Below are positions 25,964 to 34,088 of a DNA stretch of 55,594 nt, one piece after another. The stretch covers positions 1-55,594 of the forward strand of contig CAMDWJ010000027.1 in NCBI GenBank assembly GCA_945877815.1, written 5' to 3'. Under the pieces are notes generated by a model. That model had not been told where the DNA came from. It searched no databases and saw only the letters and a list, made by a program, of their open reading frames with translations. The stretch comes from Caenispirillum bisanense. Lineage in GTDB: Bacteria; Pseudomonadota; Alphaproteobacteria; Rhodospirillales; UBA2165. Position numbers and translations under genes: made by a program. Each line of letters starts with the position of its first letter. Within the stretch, counting starts at the first letter, position 1.

Positions 25964-26740
25964 CTACGTCACACGGTCGATAAAATCGCCGATCAATTTG
26001 GCGAAAGCGTCAGGCTGGTCGATCGCCGACAGATGCCCCGCAGTTTCGATCACCGCGAGTTCGGAACCCGGGATCATCTCGTGCATCTGGCGTCCCTGCT
26101 GCTGCAGCGGCGGACGCTCCTGATCGCCGAAGCAGATGAGCGTCGGCACTGAAACGGCAGGAATCAAACCTTGGAAGCCGACGGTCGAGATGGCGCCCAG
26201 CGTATCGTGATAGGCTTTCGGCGTGACCATCGCGACGGCCTCGGCCAGCGCCTCATGCGCTTTTTGCGGGGTGGACGGAACCAGGCGGCTTTTCGCGTAT
26301 TCCCGACCGAACGTCAGCATTGTCTTTCCCTGCATCTGCTGTTCGGTCTCGGCCATACGTTCCTTCGCCGAAGCGCGGTTGTCGTAGAAACTGTCGGCGA
26401 TCACCAGAGACGCGATGCGGCCCGGGCGTTCGGCATACATCTCCAACACGATCGGCCCGCCCATCGATATACCGACGATGTGGGCGCGCTTGATTTCCAA
26501 TTGATCGAGCACCGCATTCAGATCGGCGGCTACGTCACGGACCGTGAACGGGTTTTTGTAGGACGACTTGCCGTGCCCCCGGCAATCGACGGCGATGCAG
26601 CAATAGCGATCCGTGAGTTGCGCCATGACCGGGCGCCACATATCCGAATTGGCGCCGAGCGAATGGACAAGCAGGATAACCGGCCCGTTGCCCTCTCCGA
26701 TGTAATTGAGGGTTTCCCCGTTGGCGAGGATGCTCGGCAT
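25964..26740 (-). CDS. Alpha/beta-fold hydrolase (3-oxoadipate enol-lactonase-like)
   Basis: A 258-residue serine hydrolase: HSLGANSDMW forms the oxyanion region, HIVGISMGGP the nucleophile elbow and ETAGHLSAID the catalytic His. The general pattern is that of PcaD/MhpC-type hydrolases. It is the last gene of the seven-gene minus operon that starts with the CoA-transferase subunits, 9 bases after the SDR gene. With 3-oxoacid CoA-transferase in the same operon, a lactone or ring-fission product is a sensible substrate. Confidence 0.85.
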   Translation of the reverse strand: MPSILANGETLNYIGEGNGPVILLVHSLGANSDMWRPVMAQLTDRYCCIAVDCRGHGKSSYKNPFTVRDVAADLNAVLDQLEIKRAHIVGISMGGPIVLEMYAERPGRIASLVIADSFYDNRASAKERMAETEQQMQGKTMLTFGREYAKSRLVPSTPQKAHEALAEAVAMVTPKAYHDTLGAISTVGFQGLIPAVSVPTLICFGDQERPPLQQQGRQMHEMIPGSELAVIETAGHLSAIDQPDAFAKLIGDFIDRVT

Positions 26741-26749
26741 TTCCTTCTC

Positions 26750-27454
26750 CTAAAAGGGTTCCGTCCAAGGCCGACATTCGACTTCAAGCGACCAGCAGCT
26801 CTTATGTTGCATGTGCGTTTGATAATAAAGCTCGGCCAGCGCGTCCATATCCACAAGCCCGGCTCTATCGACGAGCGACGGATCGCGCTTGCGAGTCTTC
26901 GGATTGTCGATGCCGCCGTCGATGGTGAAATGCGCGATATGTATGCCCTTCGCCCCCAGCTCGCGATGCAGGCCGCTCGCCATGTGCTTCACGCCGCCTT
27001 TGACCAGCGCATTGGCGGCCAGGAGCGGGATCGCCGTGCGGCTCGAATGATTGCCGGTGAAAAAGATCGAACCCTGTCCACGCGGCACCATCCTTTTCGC
27101 CGCCTCGCTCGCCGTCAGAAACGACGACATGGCATTGATACGGATCGAACGTTCGAATTCGTCAGCCGCCATTTCCAGAAACGGTTTCTGCAGCCGGTCG
27201 CTGATATTGCAGATGGCGCAGTCGATGGGTCCGAGTTCGGATTCCGCCTCGGCGAATAGGTTCGCCATCTGGCTCGCATCGGCGGCATCAACGACGTAAG
27301 CCTTGCCCTTGATCTCGCGCGCCAACGGCTCAATCAGATCGAGTTTGCGCGCCGTCAGCGCCACCGCATAACCGGCCGCGGCGAAGCGCCGTGCCTGCGC
27401 GGTTCCGAGCCCCTCGCCCACGCCGACGATAACAACGGATCCAAGCGTGGCCAT
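26750..27454 (-). CDS. Short-chain dehydrogenase (SDR) fold protein, catalytic Tyr apparently absent
   Basis: A 234-residue SDR-fold protein with the nucleotide motif GVGEGLG at the N-terminus and the NIS region where NAG is usual. In the active-site stretch SSRTAIPLLAANALVK the Lys is present, but the position four residues before it, normally Tyr (or Phe in some relatives), is Asn. The C-terminal pattern HIAHFTIDGGI is that of a subgroup in which Tyr is often replaced. It may therefore bind NAD(P) without standard dehydrogenase chemistry, or use another residue. It lies between the dehydrogenase and hydrolase genes. Confidence 0.8.
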   Translation of the reverse strand: MATLGSVVIVGVGEGLGTAQARRFAAAGYAVALTARKLDLIEPLAREIKGKAYVVDAADASQMANLFAEAESELGPIDCAICNISDRLQKPFLEMAADEFERSIRINAMSSFLTASEAAKRMVPRGQGSIFFTGNHSSRTAIPLLAANALVKGGVKHMASGLHRELGAKGIHIAHFTIDGGIDNPKTRKRDPSLVDRAGLVDMDALAELYYQTHMQHKSCWSLEVECRPWTEPF

Positions 27455-27464
27455 CGATCGCAGC

Positions 27465-28445
27465 TCAAGCTTCCATCTCGGGAACCGGCGTCAGCGCCGG
27501 TTTGCCGGTGAGTAAATTCTCGATATTGCTGCGTATGAGATGGACGCGGCGACCTTCCAACTCCTGCGAGCGCCCGGCGGCATGCGGCGTGAGCAGCACA
27601 TTGGGCGCCGTGCGCAAGGCCGGCGGCACTTCGGGTTCGCTTTCGAGCACATCGAGCCCGGCTCCGGCGATCGTGCCGTTATTCAAAGCCGCGATAATCG
27701 CCTCGGTATCGGCGACCGAGCCGCGCGCGACATTGATGTAATAACCAGCCTTGCCGATGCGCTTGAGGATATCGGCGTTGATCATGTGATTGGTTTCGGC
27801 ACCGCCCGGGGTGCAGGTAACGAGATAGTCCGCCCAATCGGCCAATGACGCGACCGAGTCGAAATAGCGATAGGCGACACCCTTCGCCGGCTTGCGGTTG
27901 CGGTAGCCGACCGTCATGTCGAAGGCCTCCGCCCGCTTGGCGAGCGCCTTGCCGATGCTGCCCAGACCGACGATGCCGAGCTTCTTGCCGCTCACCATCG
28001 GCGTCGAATTACCGACATCGTCCCAGGTGCCGCCCTTGGCGAGCGCGTTGAAATCGGCGAAGCGGCGCGTGACCGCGATCATCAGGCCGATGGCATGATC
28101 GGCAACGCAATCGGCGTTATTGCCGGCCGTATTGCAAACCATGATGCCGCGCGCCTTGGCCGCCGCCGTATCGACGGTTTCGTAGCCGACCGCAAAGGTC
28201 TGCACGACCTTGAGGTTCGGCATCAATGCCATTTCCTCGGCGCTCAATCCAACCATGCCGCTGGTCAACACGGCCTGGATCTCGGCCCCGTGCTCGGCGA
28301 GGTACTTCTTGCGCTCGTCCGCGTCATAGGCGTGGCGCAAGGTGTAGGCGGCATCCAGCGGATCGATCATCTCGGCATGGAATTCGCGCGTCACCAGCAC
28401 ATTGAGCGCGCGCGAATCCGCCAGCGGGTATTGCACGTCACTCAT
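27465..28445 (-). CDS. D-isomer-specific 2-hydroxyacid dehydrogenase
   Basis: A 326-residue NAD(P)-dependent dehydrogenase of the hydroxypyruvate/glyoxylate reductase type. The Rossmann motif is LGIVGLGSIGKAL; the catalytic Arg is in NVARGSVAD, the Glu in LESEPEVP and the His in LTPHAAG. The ATG at 28445 shares one base with the stop of the dioxygenase upstream (TAATG), so translation is coupled. The frame runs further upstream inside that gene, but as shadow sequence. It probably reduces a 2-oxo acid produced after ring cleavage. Confidence 0.88.
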   Translation of the reverse strand: MSDVQYPLADSRALNVLVTREFHAEMIDPLDAAYTLRHAYDADERKKYLAEHGAEIQAVLTSGMVGLSAEEMALMPNLKVVQTFAVGYETVDTAAAKARGIMVCNTAGNNADCVADHAIGLMIAVTRRFADFNALAKGGTWDDVGNSTPMVSGKKLGIVGLGSIGKALAKRAEAFDMTVGYRNRKPAKGVAYRYFDSVASLADWADYLVTCTPGGAETNHMINADILKRIGKAGYYINVARGSVADTEAIIAALNNGTIAGAGLDVLESEPEVPPALRTAPNVLLTPHAAGRSQELEGRRVHLIRSNIENLLTGKPALTPVPEMEA

Positions 28446-29461
28446 TATTGCCACACCGCGAAGGCCATGCCGCTGCCGGTACCCGCTTCGGAACGATAGC
28501 AGGGGACGTAATCGAGCAGGTTCATTTTGAACTCCGTATCGGCCAACGCGCCGGCCGTGATGATCCAGTTTTTGATCTCCGACGTGCCGGAGCGGAACAT
28601 GATATTGGGCTCGGCGAAGAGCGTCTTCTCGTCGCGGTCGCGCATTGCATCGATCATGCGATGATCGAATTCTTCGTCGACAACAAAGTGACTCATGCCG
28701 CCGGACGCGCAGACCGCAACGCGCAGATCTTGGTCCCACGAAGCGATGGCGCGGCCCAAGGCCTTGCCGAATTGGTAGCAGCGTTTCGGCGTCGGCTGGT
28801 TGGGCGGATAATAGGTATTGGCCAATACCGGCACAATAGGCGGAACCTTGCCCTTGAGGATGCGCATGGCGATGAATCCATAGGCATGGCCGATATTGCG
28901 CGGGCCGTCCTTGCCGACCGGCTGTTCGCCCAAATAGGCAACGTCGATCTCGGCGTCGTTGGCAGCCGTCACCATGTGGCGCGCGAGATCCCCTGCCACC
29001 TTATAGGTGATGTCCTTGCCTTCCGGATGATATTGCAGCATCGCGTGCTCCAGGCCCACTTCGCGATAGCCCGCCATGTCGTCCGGGGAAAACGCATAAT
29101 TGACCGCGCTGTTGCCGCAATAGACGGCGAAAGAGGGCTGGACCTCCTCCTGGAACCATTCGCGCTGATCGTCTCCGACGATGACGATCACGTCGGGCTT
29201 TACCGCCTCAAAGACCTCGCCCAGCCTATCCATACCCGCCTGACACCGGTTGTAGCGCTCAGTACGGACCTCGAGCGAATTCTCCCTCTCGAAGAAGGGA
29301 TCCTTGCGCAGATCGTGCAGCTGCTTGAAATTGTAGGTTCCGTCGCGGAAGGCGAGTTCTGGATTGTTGCGGTCCACCCGCGCGCGGCCATCCCAGGCTT
29401 CCGGCGGGGTTGCCAGCAAGGGGCCGTGCGTCGTACCAACGCCGAGAACGATTTTCGCCAT
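28445..29461 (-). CDS. LigB-like class III extradiol ring-cleavage dioxygenase, second copy
   Basis: A 338-residue paralogue of the protein at 524. His12 (TTHGPLL), ASGGMSH and SGTSEIKNW match the first iron ligand, catalytic His and Glu ligand of LigB. The second ligand region reads GDDQREW, so it has neither the usual Asn-Asp-His nor the adjacent His seen in the first copy. It lies within an operon containing CoA-transferase, hydroxyacid dehydrogenase, SDR and hydrolase genes, a setting that fits cleavage of a dihydroxy aromatic acid and use of the product. Confidence 0.8.
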   Translation of the reverse strand: MAKIVLGVGTTHGPLLATPPEAWDGRARVDRNNPELAFRDGTYNFKQLHDLRKDPFFERENSLEVRTERYNRCQAGMDRLGEVFEAVKPDVIVIVGDDQREWFQEEVQPSFAVYCGNSAVNYAFSPDDMAGYREVGLEHAMLQYHPEGKDITYKVAGDLARHMVTAANDAEIDVAYLGEQPVGKDGPRNIGHAYGFIAMRILKGKVPPIVPVLANTYYPPNQPTPKRCYQFGKALGRAIASWDQDLRVAVCASGGMSHFVVDEEFDHRMIDAMRDRDEKTLFAEPNIMFRSGTSEIKNWIITAGALADTEFKMNLLDYVPCYRSEAGTGSGMAFAVWQ

Positions 29462-29479
29462 TCCACCTGCTCCTTCGAT

Positions 29480-29905
29480 TTAATGTGAGAACCGCAGCAG
29501 AGGCTGCGTCTTCTTGTCCGTCATCTTCCAGCCGCCGGCGCTCTTCTTCCAAATCTCGATGGTGCGCATCACGCCGCCGATCGCCGCGTCCGTCGCAGGC
29601 CCTTTGGCTGCGGTCTTGGCGTGGCAGGCCACGATGTTGGCCGTCACCTCGGCGGTAATCACATCGATCACGCGGACCGTCAGATTATTGATCAGATGAA
29701 TGGAGACGCGCGCGGGATCGCGCGCCTCAAGCTCCTTTACGACCGCGTCGGGGCCACTCGCAGCCCCTTCCATGCGGTGCCAGATGCCGTCCGTCGTGAA
29801 CATCTCGGCCGCCTCGCGGAAGCGGCCGGCATCGACGTGATTGTAAAAGCGGGCGGTCGATTGCGAGCAATCCCATTCGATGGCTCGGCGCGTGGTCTCA
29901 TCCAT
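29480..29905 (-). CDS. SnoaL/NTF2-like protein
   Basis: A 141-residue protein with the cone-shaped NTF2-like fold pattern (ARFYNHVDAGRFREAAEMFT near the start, then alternating strands). This fold is used by isomerases, dehydratases and the small subunits of ring-hydroxylating oxygenases. No oxygenase alpha subunit is in the same operon, so a separate isomerase-like or ligand-binding role is likelier. Its start overlaps the end of the CoA-transferase B gene by eight bases. Confidence 0.75.
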   Translation of the reverse strand: MDETTRRAIEWDCSQSTARFYNHVDAGRFREAAEMFTTDGIWHRMEGAASGPDAVVKELEARDPARVSIHLINNLTVRVIDVITAEVTANIVACHAKTAAKGPATDAAIGGVMRTIEIWKKSAGGWKMTDKKTQPLLRFSH

Positions 29906-30650
29906 TTGCGTTCTTCCCTATCGGTTGTGGTGTCGGCTGTTTGGGGCGCATCGCGCGCGGCGTCATTTCCTCAACCGGGAGATCCGGCGTCACGAGCGGC
30001 TTCCAATCGTTGGCGAGGCGCAATTTGGCGCCCGTGCGATCCTGCAATTCGTTGAAGCTCATCCCATCGATGATCTCGCGCACGATCATTCCGTCGCCGG
30101 TGCGTTCGATCACCGCGATGTCGGTGAAGACCTTTGAAACGCAGTCCCGGCCAGTAAGTGGAAGCTTGGTTTCCTTCACGATCTTGGGCGCGCCATCCTT
30201 GGAATTGTGCTCGCACATCACCAGGATTTTCTTCGCCCCATAAACCAAATCCATCGCGCCGCCGACCGCCGGGGCCCCTTTGGAATCGGGCAACCGCCAA
30301 TTGGCGAGATCGCCGTTCTCCGCCACCTCATAGGCGCCGAGTACCGCGAAATCTAGATGACCGCCGCGGATCATCAGGAAGGAATCCGCATGATGGAAAA
30401 AGGCGCCGCCCGGCAGCATCCGCACCGGCCGTTTGCCGGCATTGACCAGTTCGGGATCGGGCTCTTCGCCGGGTTTCAGATTTCGCATGCCGAGCAGGCC
30501 GTTCTCCGAATGGAAAACGATATCGCGATCGTCGGGCATGAAGTTGACGACGGCGAGCGGCATGCCGACCCCGAGATTGACGTAAGACCCATCGGGAATG
30601 TCGTGCGCGACGCGCCAAGCGATTTCGTTGCGATTCAGCAGCTTTGTCAT
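29898..30650 (-). CDS. 3-oxoacid/3-oxoadipate CoA-transferase, subunit B
   Basis: A 250-residue class I CoA-transferase beta subunit. The catalytic Glu is residue 49 in HSENGLLGM, which forms the glutamyl-CoA intermediate; GVGMP lies near the start. With subunit A (4-base overlap) it would transfer CoA from succinyl-CoA to a 3-oxo acid such as 3-oxoadipate. The PcaJ role is plausible given enol-lactonase-like and carboxymuconolactone-decarboxylase-like genes in the window, but a ScoB or AtoA role cannot be excluded. Confidence 0.88.
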   Translation of the reverse strand: MTKLLNRNEIAWRVAHDIPDGSYVNLGVGMPLAVVNFMPDDRDIVFHSENGLLGMRNLKPGEEPDPELVNAGKRPVRMLPGGAFFHHADSFLMIRGGHLDFAVLGAYEVAENGDLANWRLPDSKGAPAVGGAMDLVYGAKKILVMCEHNSKDGAPKIVKETKLPLTGRDCVSKVFTDIAVIERTGDGMIVREIIDGMSFNELQDRTGAKLRLANDWKPLVTPDLPVEEMTPRAMRPKQPTPQPIGKNANG

Positions 30651-31321
30651 GCGTACAATGCCTCCAGCTGAACCACGCGATCGACGAAAATCCCGGGTGT
30701 CACTATATTTTCGGGATCGAGATCCCCAAGTTCGACAATCTCGGAAACCTGCGCGATGGTCAACTCCGCGCCCATCGCCATCACCGGGTTAAAATTCCGC
30801 ATCGATTTGGAATAGACGAGATTCCCCCAGCGGTCGCCCTTATAAGCCTTCACCAGCGCCACGTCGCCTCGGATCGCACGCTCCATAACGTAGTCCTTGC
30901 CATCGAAGGTGCGTGCCTCCTTGCCTTCGGCGAGCGGCGTACCCCAGGAGGTGCGGGTATAGAAGGCCGCAATGCCGGCGGCGCCGGCGCGCACCCGCTC
31001 GGCGATGGTTCCTTGGGGGACGATCTCCAGCTCCAGCTTCCCGGACTCGTACAACTCCTCAAAGATCACCGAGCCCGGGACGCGGGGAAAGGAACAGACG
31101 ATCTTATCGACACAGCCTTGCTTCATCAGAAGGCCGATACCGAATTCGCCCGAACCCGCATTGTTGGTGACGATGGTCAGCCCGCGCACCTTGCGCGCCG
31201 CAAGCGCGCTGCACAATTCGCGGGGCTCGCCGGTCATGCCGAAACCGCCTATCAGGACGATCGAACCATCCTTGATTCCGGCCACTGCCTCATCGGCATT
31301 TTGTCGACGTTTGTCTATCAC
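30647..31321 (-). CDS. 3-oxoacid/3-oxoadipate CoA-transferase, subunit A
   Basis: A 224-residue alpha subunit with the CoA-binding glycine motif IGGFGMTGEP near residue 24 and TNNAGSGEFGIG. It is the first gene of the seven-gene minus-strand operon and divergent from the DUF35-thiolase pair. A possible plus-strand promoter for that pair (TTGACA at 31412-31417, poor -10) lies in the 152-base gap. The thiolase-type gene next door suggests both sides treat CoA thioesters of one pathway. Confidence 0.88.
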   Translation of the reverse strand: MIDKRRQNADEAVAGIKDGSIVLIGGFGMTGEPRELCSALAARKVRGLTIVTNNAGSGEFGIGLLMKQGCVDKIVCSFPRVPGSVIFEELYESGKLELEIVPQGTIAERVRAGAAGIAAFYTRTSWGTPLAEGKEARTFDGKDYVMERAIRGDVALVKAYKGDRWGNLVYSKSMRNFNPVMAMGAELTIAQVSEIVELGDLDPENIVTPGIFVDRVVQLEALYA

Positions 31322-31473
31322 ACTGAGGTCTCCCAGCCTCGATTTCTGTTTGCCCGGGATTCAGGACTGTCCGGCGCACCGGGTCAAGTCCGACACGGCA
31401 GGTTCGCGCCGTTGACAGCCCCCAGCCAGCATGCTTCGTAGTGCCGTTCCATCTCGAAAATTAGGGGAAGGCC

Positions 31474-31863
31474 ATGGCCGAAACAGGCAATACATTCGCG
31501 GACGAGGGAGCCGAGAAAACGTTCCGCGCAGGGCTTGCCAGGGGCGAGTTCAATATCCAGCAGTGTGGGAACTGCAAAAAACACGTCTTCTATCCGCGCA
31601 CGCTGTGCACCCATTGCGGCTCACCCAATCTTGTATGGAAAAAAGCGGCTGGCACTGGCACCGTTTATTCGACCAGCATCGAACGCTACAAGCCCGAAGC
31701 CGGCGGCGACAAAAACATCGCCGTCGTCCAATTGGATGAAGGCCCGCGCATGCTGACGCGCATCACCGATATCGCACCCGCCGACGTCAAGATCGGCATG
31801 AAGGTCACGGCGCATATCGGCGAGGCCGACGGCATCAAACTCATCTATTTCCGTCAAGCCTGA
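31474..31863 (+). CDS. Zn-ribbon OB-fold (DUF35) protein, thiolase partner
   Basis: A 129-residue protein. Cys31, Cys34, Cys45 and Cys48 (CGNC and CTHC) form a rubredoxin-like zinc ribbon, followed by an OB-fold. DUF35 proteins are obligatory partners of certain thiolase-fold enzymes: BbsA with BbsB in benzylsuccinate degradation, ChsH2 with the aldolase Ltp2 in sterol side-chain degradation, and acetoacetyl-CoA thiolase/HMG-CoA synthase in archaea. It is directly upstream of such an enzyme (13-base gap), so a complex with it is strongly expected. Confidence 0.9.
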   Translation: MAETGNTFADEGAEKTFRAGLARGEFNIQQCGNCKKHVFYPRTLCTHCGSPNLVWKKAAGTGTVYSTSIERYKPEAGGDKNIAVVQLDEGPRMLTRITDIAPADVKIGMKVTAHIGEADGIKLIYFRQA

Positions 31864-31876
31864 GGGGGACGACATC

Positions 31877-33244
31877 ATGGCTCATCCATTACGCGGACAG
31901 ACCGCGGTTGTCGGCGTCGGCCTCACCAAGTTCGGCGACCTGCCCGGCAAGACCCATCTCGAACTGTTGGCCGAGGCGTCCCATGCGGCCTTGCAGGATG
32001 CGGGGCTGAAACTCACCGATGTGGATGGTCTGTTCGTTTCCTCGATGGGGCGCGTGTTCCACCCGCTCCAGGTCGCTGAATATCTCGGCGTGAAACCGTC
32101 GGCGATCGACGGCACCAATGTCGGCGGCTCGGCCTTCGTCAATGCTATCCAGCATGCCGCGATGGCCCTGCATACCGGCGTGTGCAACGTTGCGCTCATC
32201 GCCTATGGCAGTTCCAACCGCTCCGACCGAAAATCCGGTACGCGCGGCCCCGGCGGCAACCCGAACGCGGGCGTGATGTACCAGTCGGAATACAAGCCGA
32301 TGCTTCCGGTCGGCGCCTATGCCTTGGTTGCCAATCGCTATATCCACGAATACGGGTTGACGCGCGATCAGCTCTCGTCGGTGCCGGTCAGCTTCCGCAA
32401 ATGGGCGCAGCTCAACCCACGCGCCGAAATGCGCGGGCCGTTGTCGCTCGAAGATGTCGCCAAAGCGCGTCCGATCTGCGATCCCTTCACGCTCTTCGAT
32501 TGTTGCCTCGTCTCCGACGCGGGCGCGGCCCTGGTCATGACGCGGGCCGATCGGGCACGGCACCTGAAGCAGAAGCCGGTCTATATGCTGGGCATCGGCT
32601 CGGGCACCAGCCACGACCAAATCTCGCAACTCGCAAACTTCACCGTCACCGCCTGCGCCATGTCGGGCCCGCGCGCCTTCGCCATGGCCAGCCTCAAGCC
32701 GTCCGACGTCGATGTCGTCGAATTCTACGATGCATTCTCAATCAATCCGATCCTCTTCATCGAGGATCTGGGTTTCGTGAAAAAGGGTGAGGGCGGGGCC
32801 TTCTTCGCCTCGGGCGCCGCGGCGCCGGGCGGCAGGTTGCCGGTCAATACCAACGGCGGCGGGCTGTCGTGTGTGCATCCCGGCATGTACGGCATGTTCG
32901 TGAGCATCGAAGCGGTCGAGCAGTTACGCGGTGAAACTGGTGCCCGTCAGGTCGAAGGGGCCGAGGTAGCGCTCGCCAACGGCAATGGCGGTCTGTTGTC
33001 CAATCAATCGACGGCGATCTTCGGTACGGCGGCGACGCTTGGCGCCTCCGCGCGCACCACCAAACGCGCCGCACCGAAAAAAACAGCGAAAAAGGTCGCC
33101 AAAAAGTCGGCGAAAAAGGCTCCGAAGAAGGCAGCTAAAAAAGCCGCCAAGAAGGCCTCGAAAAAAGCTGCGAAAAAGGTCGTGAAGAAAACGGCCAAGA
33201 AAGCCGTGAAGAAGCCTGCAAATAAGGCCAAGCGACGCTCATAA
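31877..33244 (+). CDS. Thiolase-fold protein (SCP-x/Ltp2-like) with a C-terminal histone-H1-like tail
   Basis: A 455-residue protein. Residues 1 to about 390 are a thiolase of the SCP-x/acetyl-CoA acetyltransferase-like type. The nucleophile loop reads NVGGSAF, with Gly where Cys is expected, and the C-terminal loop ALANGNGG has no Cys; the NTNGGG and CVHPG segments keep the His. This resembles aldolase-type Ltp2 more than true thiolases. Residues 396-455 (33062-33241) form a highly basic tail with xxKK tetrads made mostly of Ala and Lys, ending KAKRRS, like bacterial H1-like proteins. The reading frame is unbroken through the junction. It pairs with the DUF35 gene upstream and is followed by a hairpin. 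Confidence 0.88.
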   Translation: MAHPLRGQTAVVGVGLTKFGDLPGKTHLELLAEASHAALQDAGLKLTDVDGLFVSSMGRVFHPLQVAEYLGVKPSAIDGTNVGGSAFVNAIQHAAMALHTGVCNVALIAYGSSNRSDRKSGTRGPGGNPNAGVMYQSEYKPMLPVGAYALVANRYIHEYGLTRDQLSSVPVSFRKWAQLNPRAEMRGPLSLEDVAKARPICDPFTLFDCCLVSDAGAALVMTRADRARHLKQKPVYMLGIGSGTSHDQISQLANFTVTACAMSGPRAFAMASLKPSDVDVVEFYDAFSINPILFIEDLGFVKKGEGGAFFASGAAAPGGRLPVNTNGGGLSCVHPGMYGMFVSIEAVEQLRGETGARQVEGAEVALANGNGGLLSNQSTAIFGTAATLGASARTTKRAAPKKTAKKVAKKSAKKAPKKAAKKAAKKASKKAAKKVVKKTAKKAVKKPANKAKRRS

Positions 33245-33285
33245 AAACCGTCCCGCGCGGTTCCAATCCGCGCTTTGCGAACAGC

Positions 33286-33317
33286 GAAAGGCGTCATGGT
33301 CATCCATGACGCCTTTC
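33286..33317 (+). terminator. Strong hairpin after the thiolase gene
   Basis: GAAAGGCGTCATGG and CCATGACGCCTTTC pair perfectly over 14 bases around TCAT, 42 bases after the stop. The downstream side is not T-rich beyond the stem, so termination may be partial or the hairpin may protect the 3' end. Confidence 0.6.
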
Positions 33318-33337
33318 AGCTAAGTATCATACACACA

Positions 33338-33353
33338 TGTGATGTAGATCACT
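33338..33353. promoter_or_regulatory. CRP/FNR-like palindrome
   Basis: TGTGA-TGTAGA-TCACT matches the CRP half-sites TGTGA and TCACA in nine of ten positions with the canonical six-base spacer. A CACATGTG palindrome overlaps its left side (33334-33341). It lies 54 bases upstream of the small open frame at 33407. Confidence 0.45.
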
Positions 33354-33406
33354 GTCCGGCCCAGTGGGATCGGCGTAGGTTCCGCTCGCATTCAGCGAGA
33401 AGCCCC

Positions 33407-33529
33407 ATGCGCGTCCAGACTTTTTTGAAAGCCCTTGCGAACTTCCTGTTCGCCCCGCGTTACCACCCTGAGCGCCATTACATGCGCGGGCCAGGTCCCA
33501 AATCTCGCGCGGTAGCGGGTCTGCACTGA
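33407..33529 (+). CDS. Small hypothetical protein, 40 residues
   Basis: A short frame MRVQTFLKALANFLFAPRYH, then a Pro/Gly/Arg-rich end. It has an amphipathic or weakly hydrophobic N-terminal helix and is basic overall. I do not recognise it. The only ribosome-site candidate is GAGAAG. Support comes from the CRP-like site and hairpin upstream, which suggest a separate transcript begins here. Confidence 0.35.
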   Translation: MRVQTFLKALANFLFAPRYHPERHYMRGPGPKSRAVAGLH

Positions 33530-33558
33530 AGGCAACCCGCTACTTGCCCGATCGAGTG

Positions 33559-34065
33559 CTAGCGCGGCCCCATGAAATCGCGTTTCCCGACCTCGACGCC
33601 GTACTGACGCAGGATCGCGTAGGCGGTCGTCGTGTGGAAAAAGAAGTTCGGCATCGCGAAACCGAGTAGATATGCCTGCCCCTTGAATTCGCGCGAGTTT
33701 GGCCCGAACTGCATGGTCACCGTTTTGTCTTCGGTGCCATCGATTTGTTCGGCCTTCAACCCTTTCAAGAACGTCAGGGCTGCGGCGATGCGCACTTGCG
33801 CATCCTCGAAGGTAGCGTCCGCCTCGGGAAGTTTCGGCACTTCGACACCTGCGAGACGGGCGCAGGCGCCGGCGGAATGGTTGGTTGCCTCCCGCACCTG
33901 GCGCGACAACGGGAACATGTCTGGATAAATGCGCGAGCCGAGCAGCACGGCGGGTTCAATTTTTTTCGCGGTCGCGAACTCAGCCGCCTTTTGCAGAACG
34001 CCGGACATGCCCGTCAAGAATTGGATATAGACGGGAACCGAGGCCTGATACATCGAGAGAGACAT
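33559..34065 (-). CDS. DUF1993 family protein (DinB-like four-helix bundle)
   Basis: A 168-residue helical protein beginning MSLSMYQASVPVYIQFLTGM, with the family's FPLSRQV and the final FFFHTTTAYAILRQYGV, where the His may bind metal. The function of DUF1993 is not known; the fold resembles DinB thiol-dependent enzymes. The start follows GGAAGGA. It is the last gene of a minus operon, separated from the MetE-like gene only by a pentanucleotide repeat array. Confidence 0.85.
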   Translation of the reverse strand: MSLSMYQASVPVYIQFLTGMSGVLQKAAEFATAKKIEPAVLLGSRIYPDMFPLSRQVREATNHSAGACARLAGVEVPKLPEADATFEDAQVRIAAALTFLKGLKAEQIDGTEDKTVTMQFGPNSREFKGQAYLLGFAMPNFFFHTTTAYAILRQYGVEVGKRDFMGPR

Positions 34066-34088
34066 GAGGGTTAGTCCTTCCTGTTGTG

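Noticed and set aside
33004-33303. Minus-strand open frame rich in Phe and Ala over the thiolase tail
   Set aside because: It is the complement of the Lys/Ala codons (AAG and GCC read as CTT and GGC), so the hydrophobic repeat is a shadow of the basic tail.
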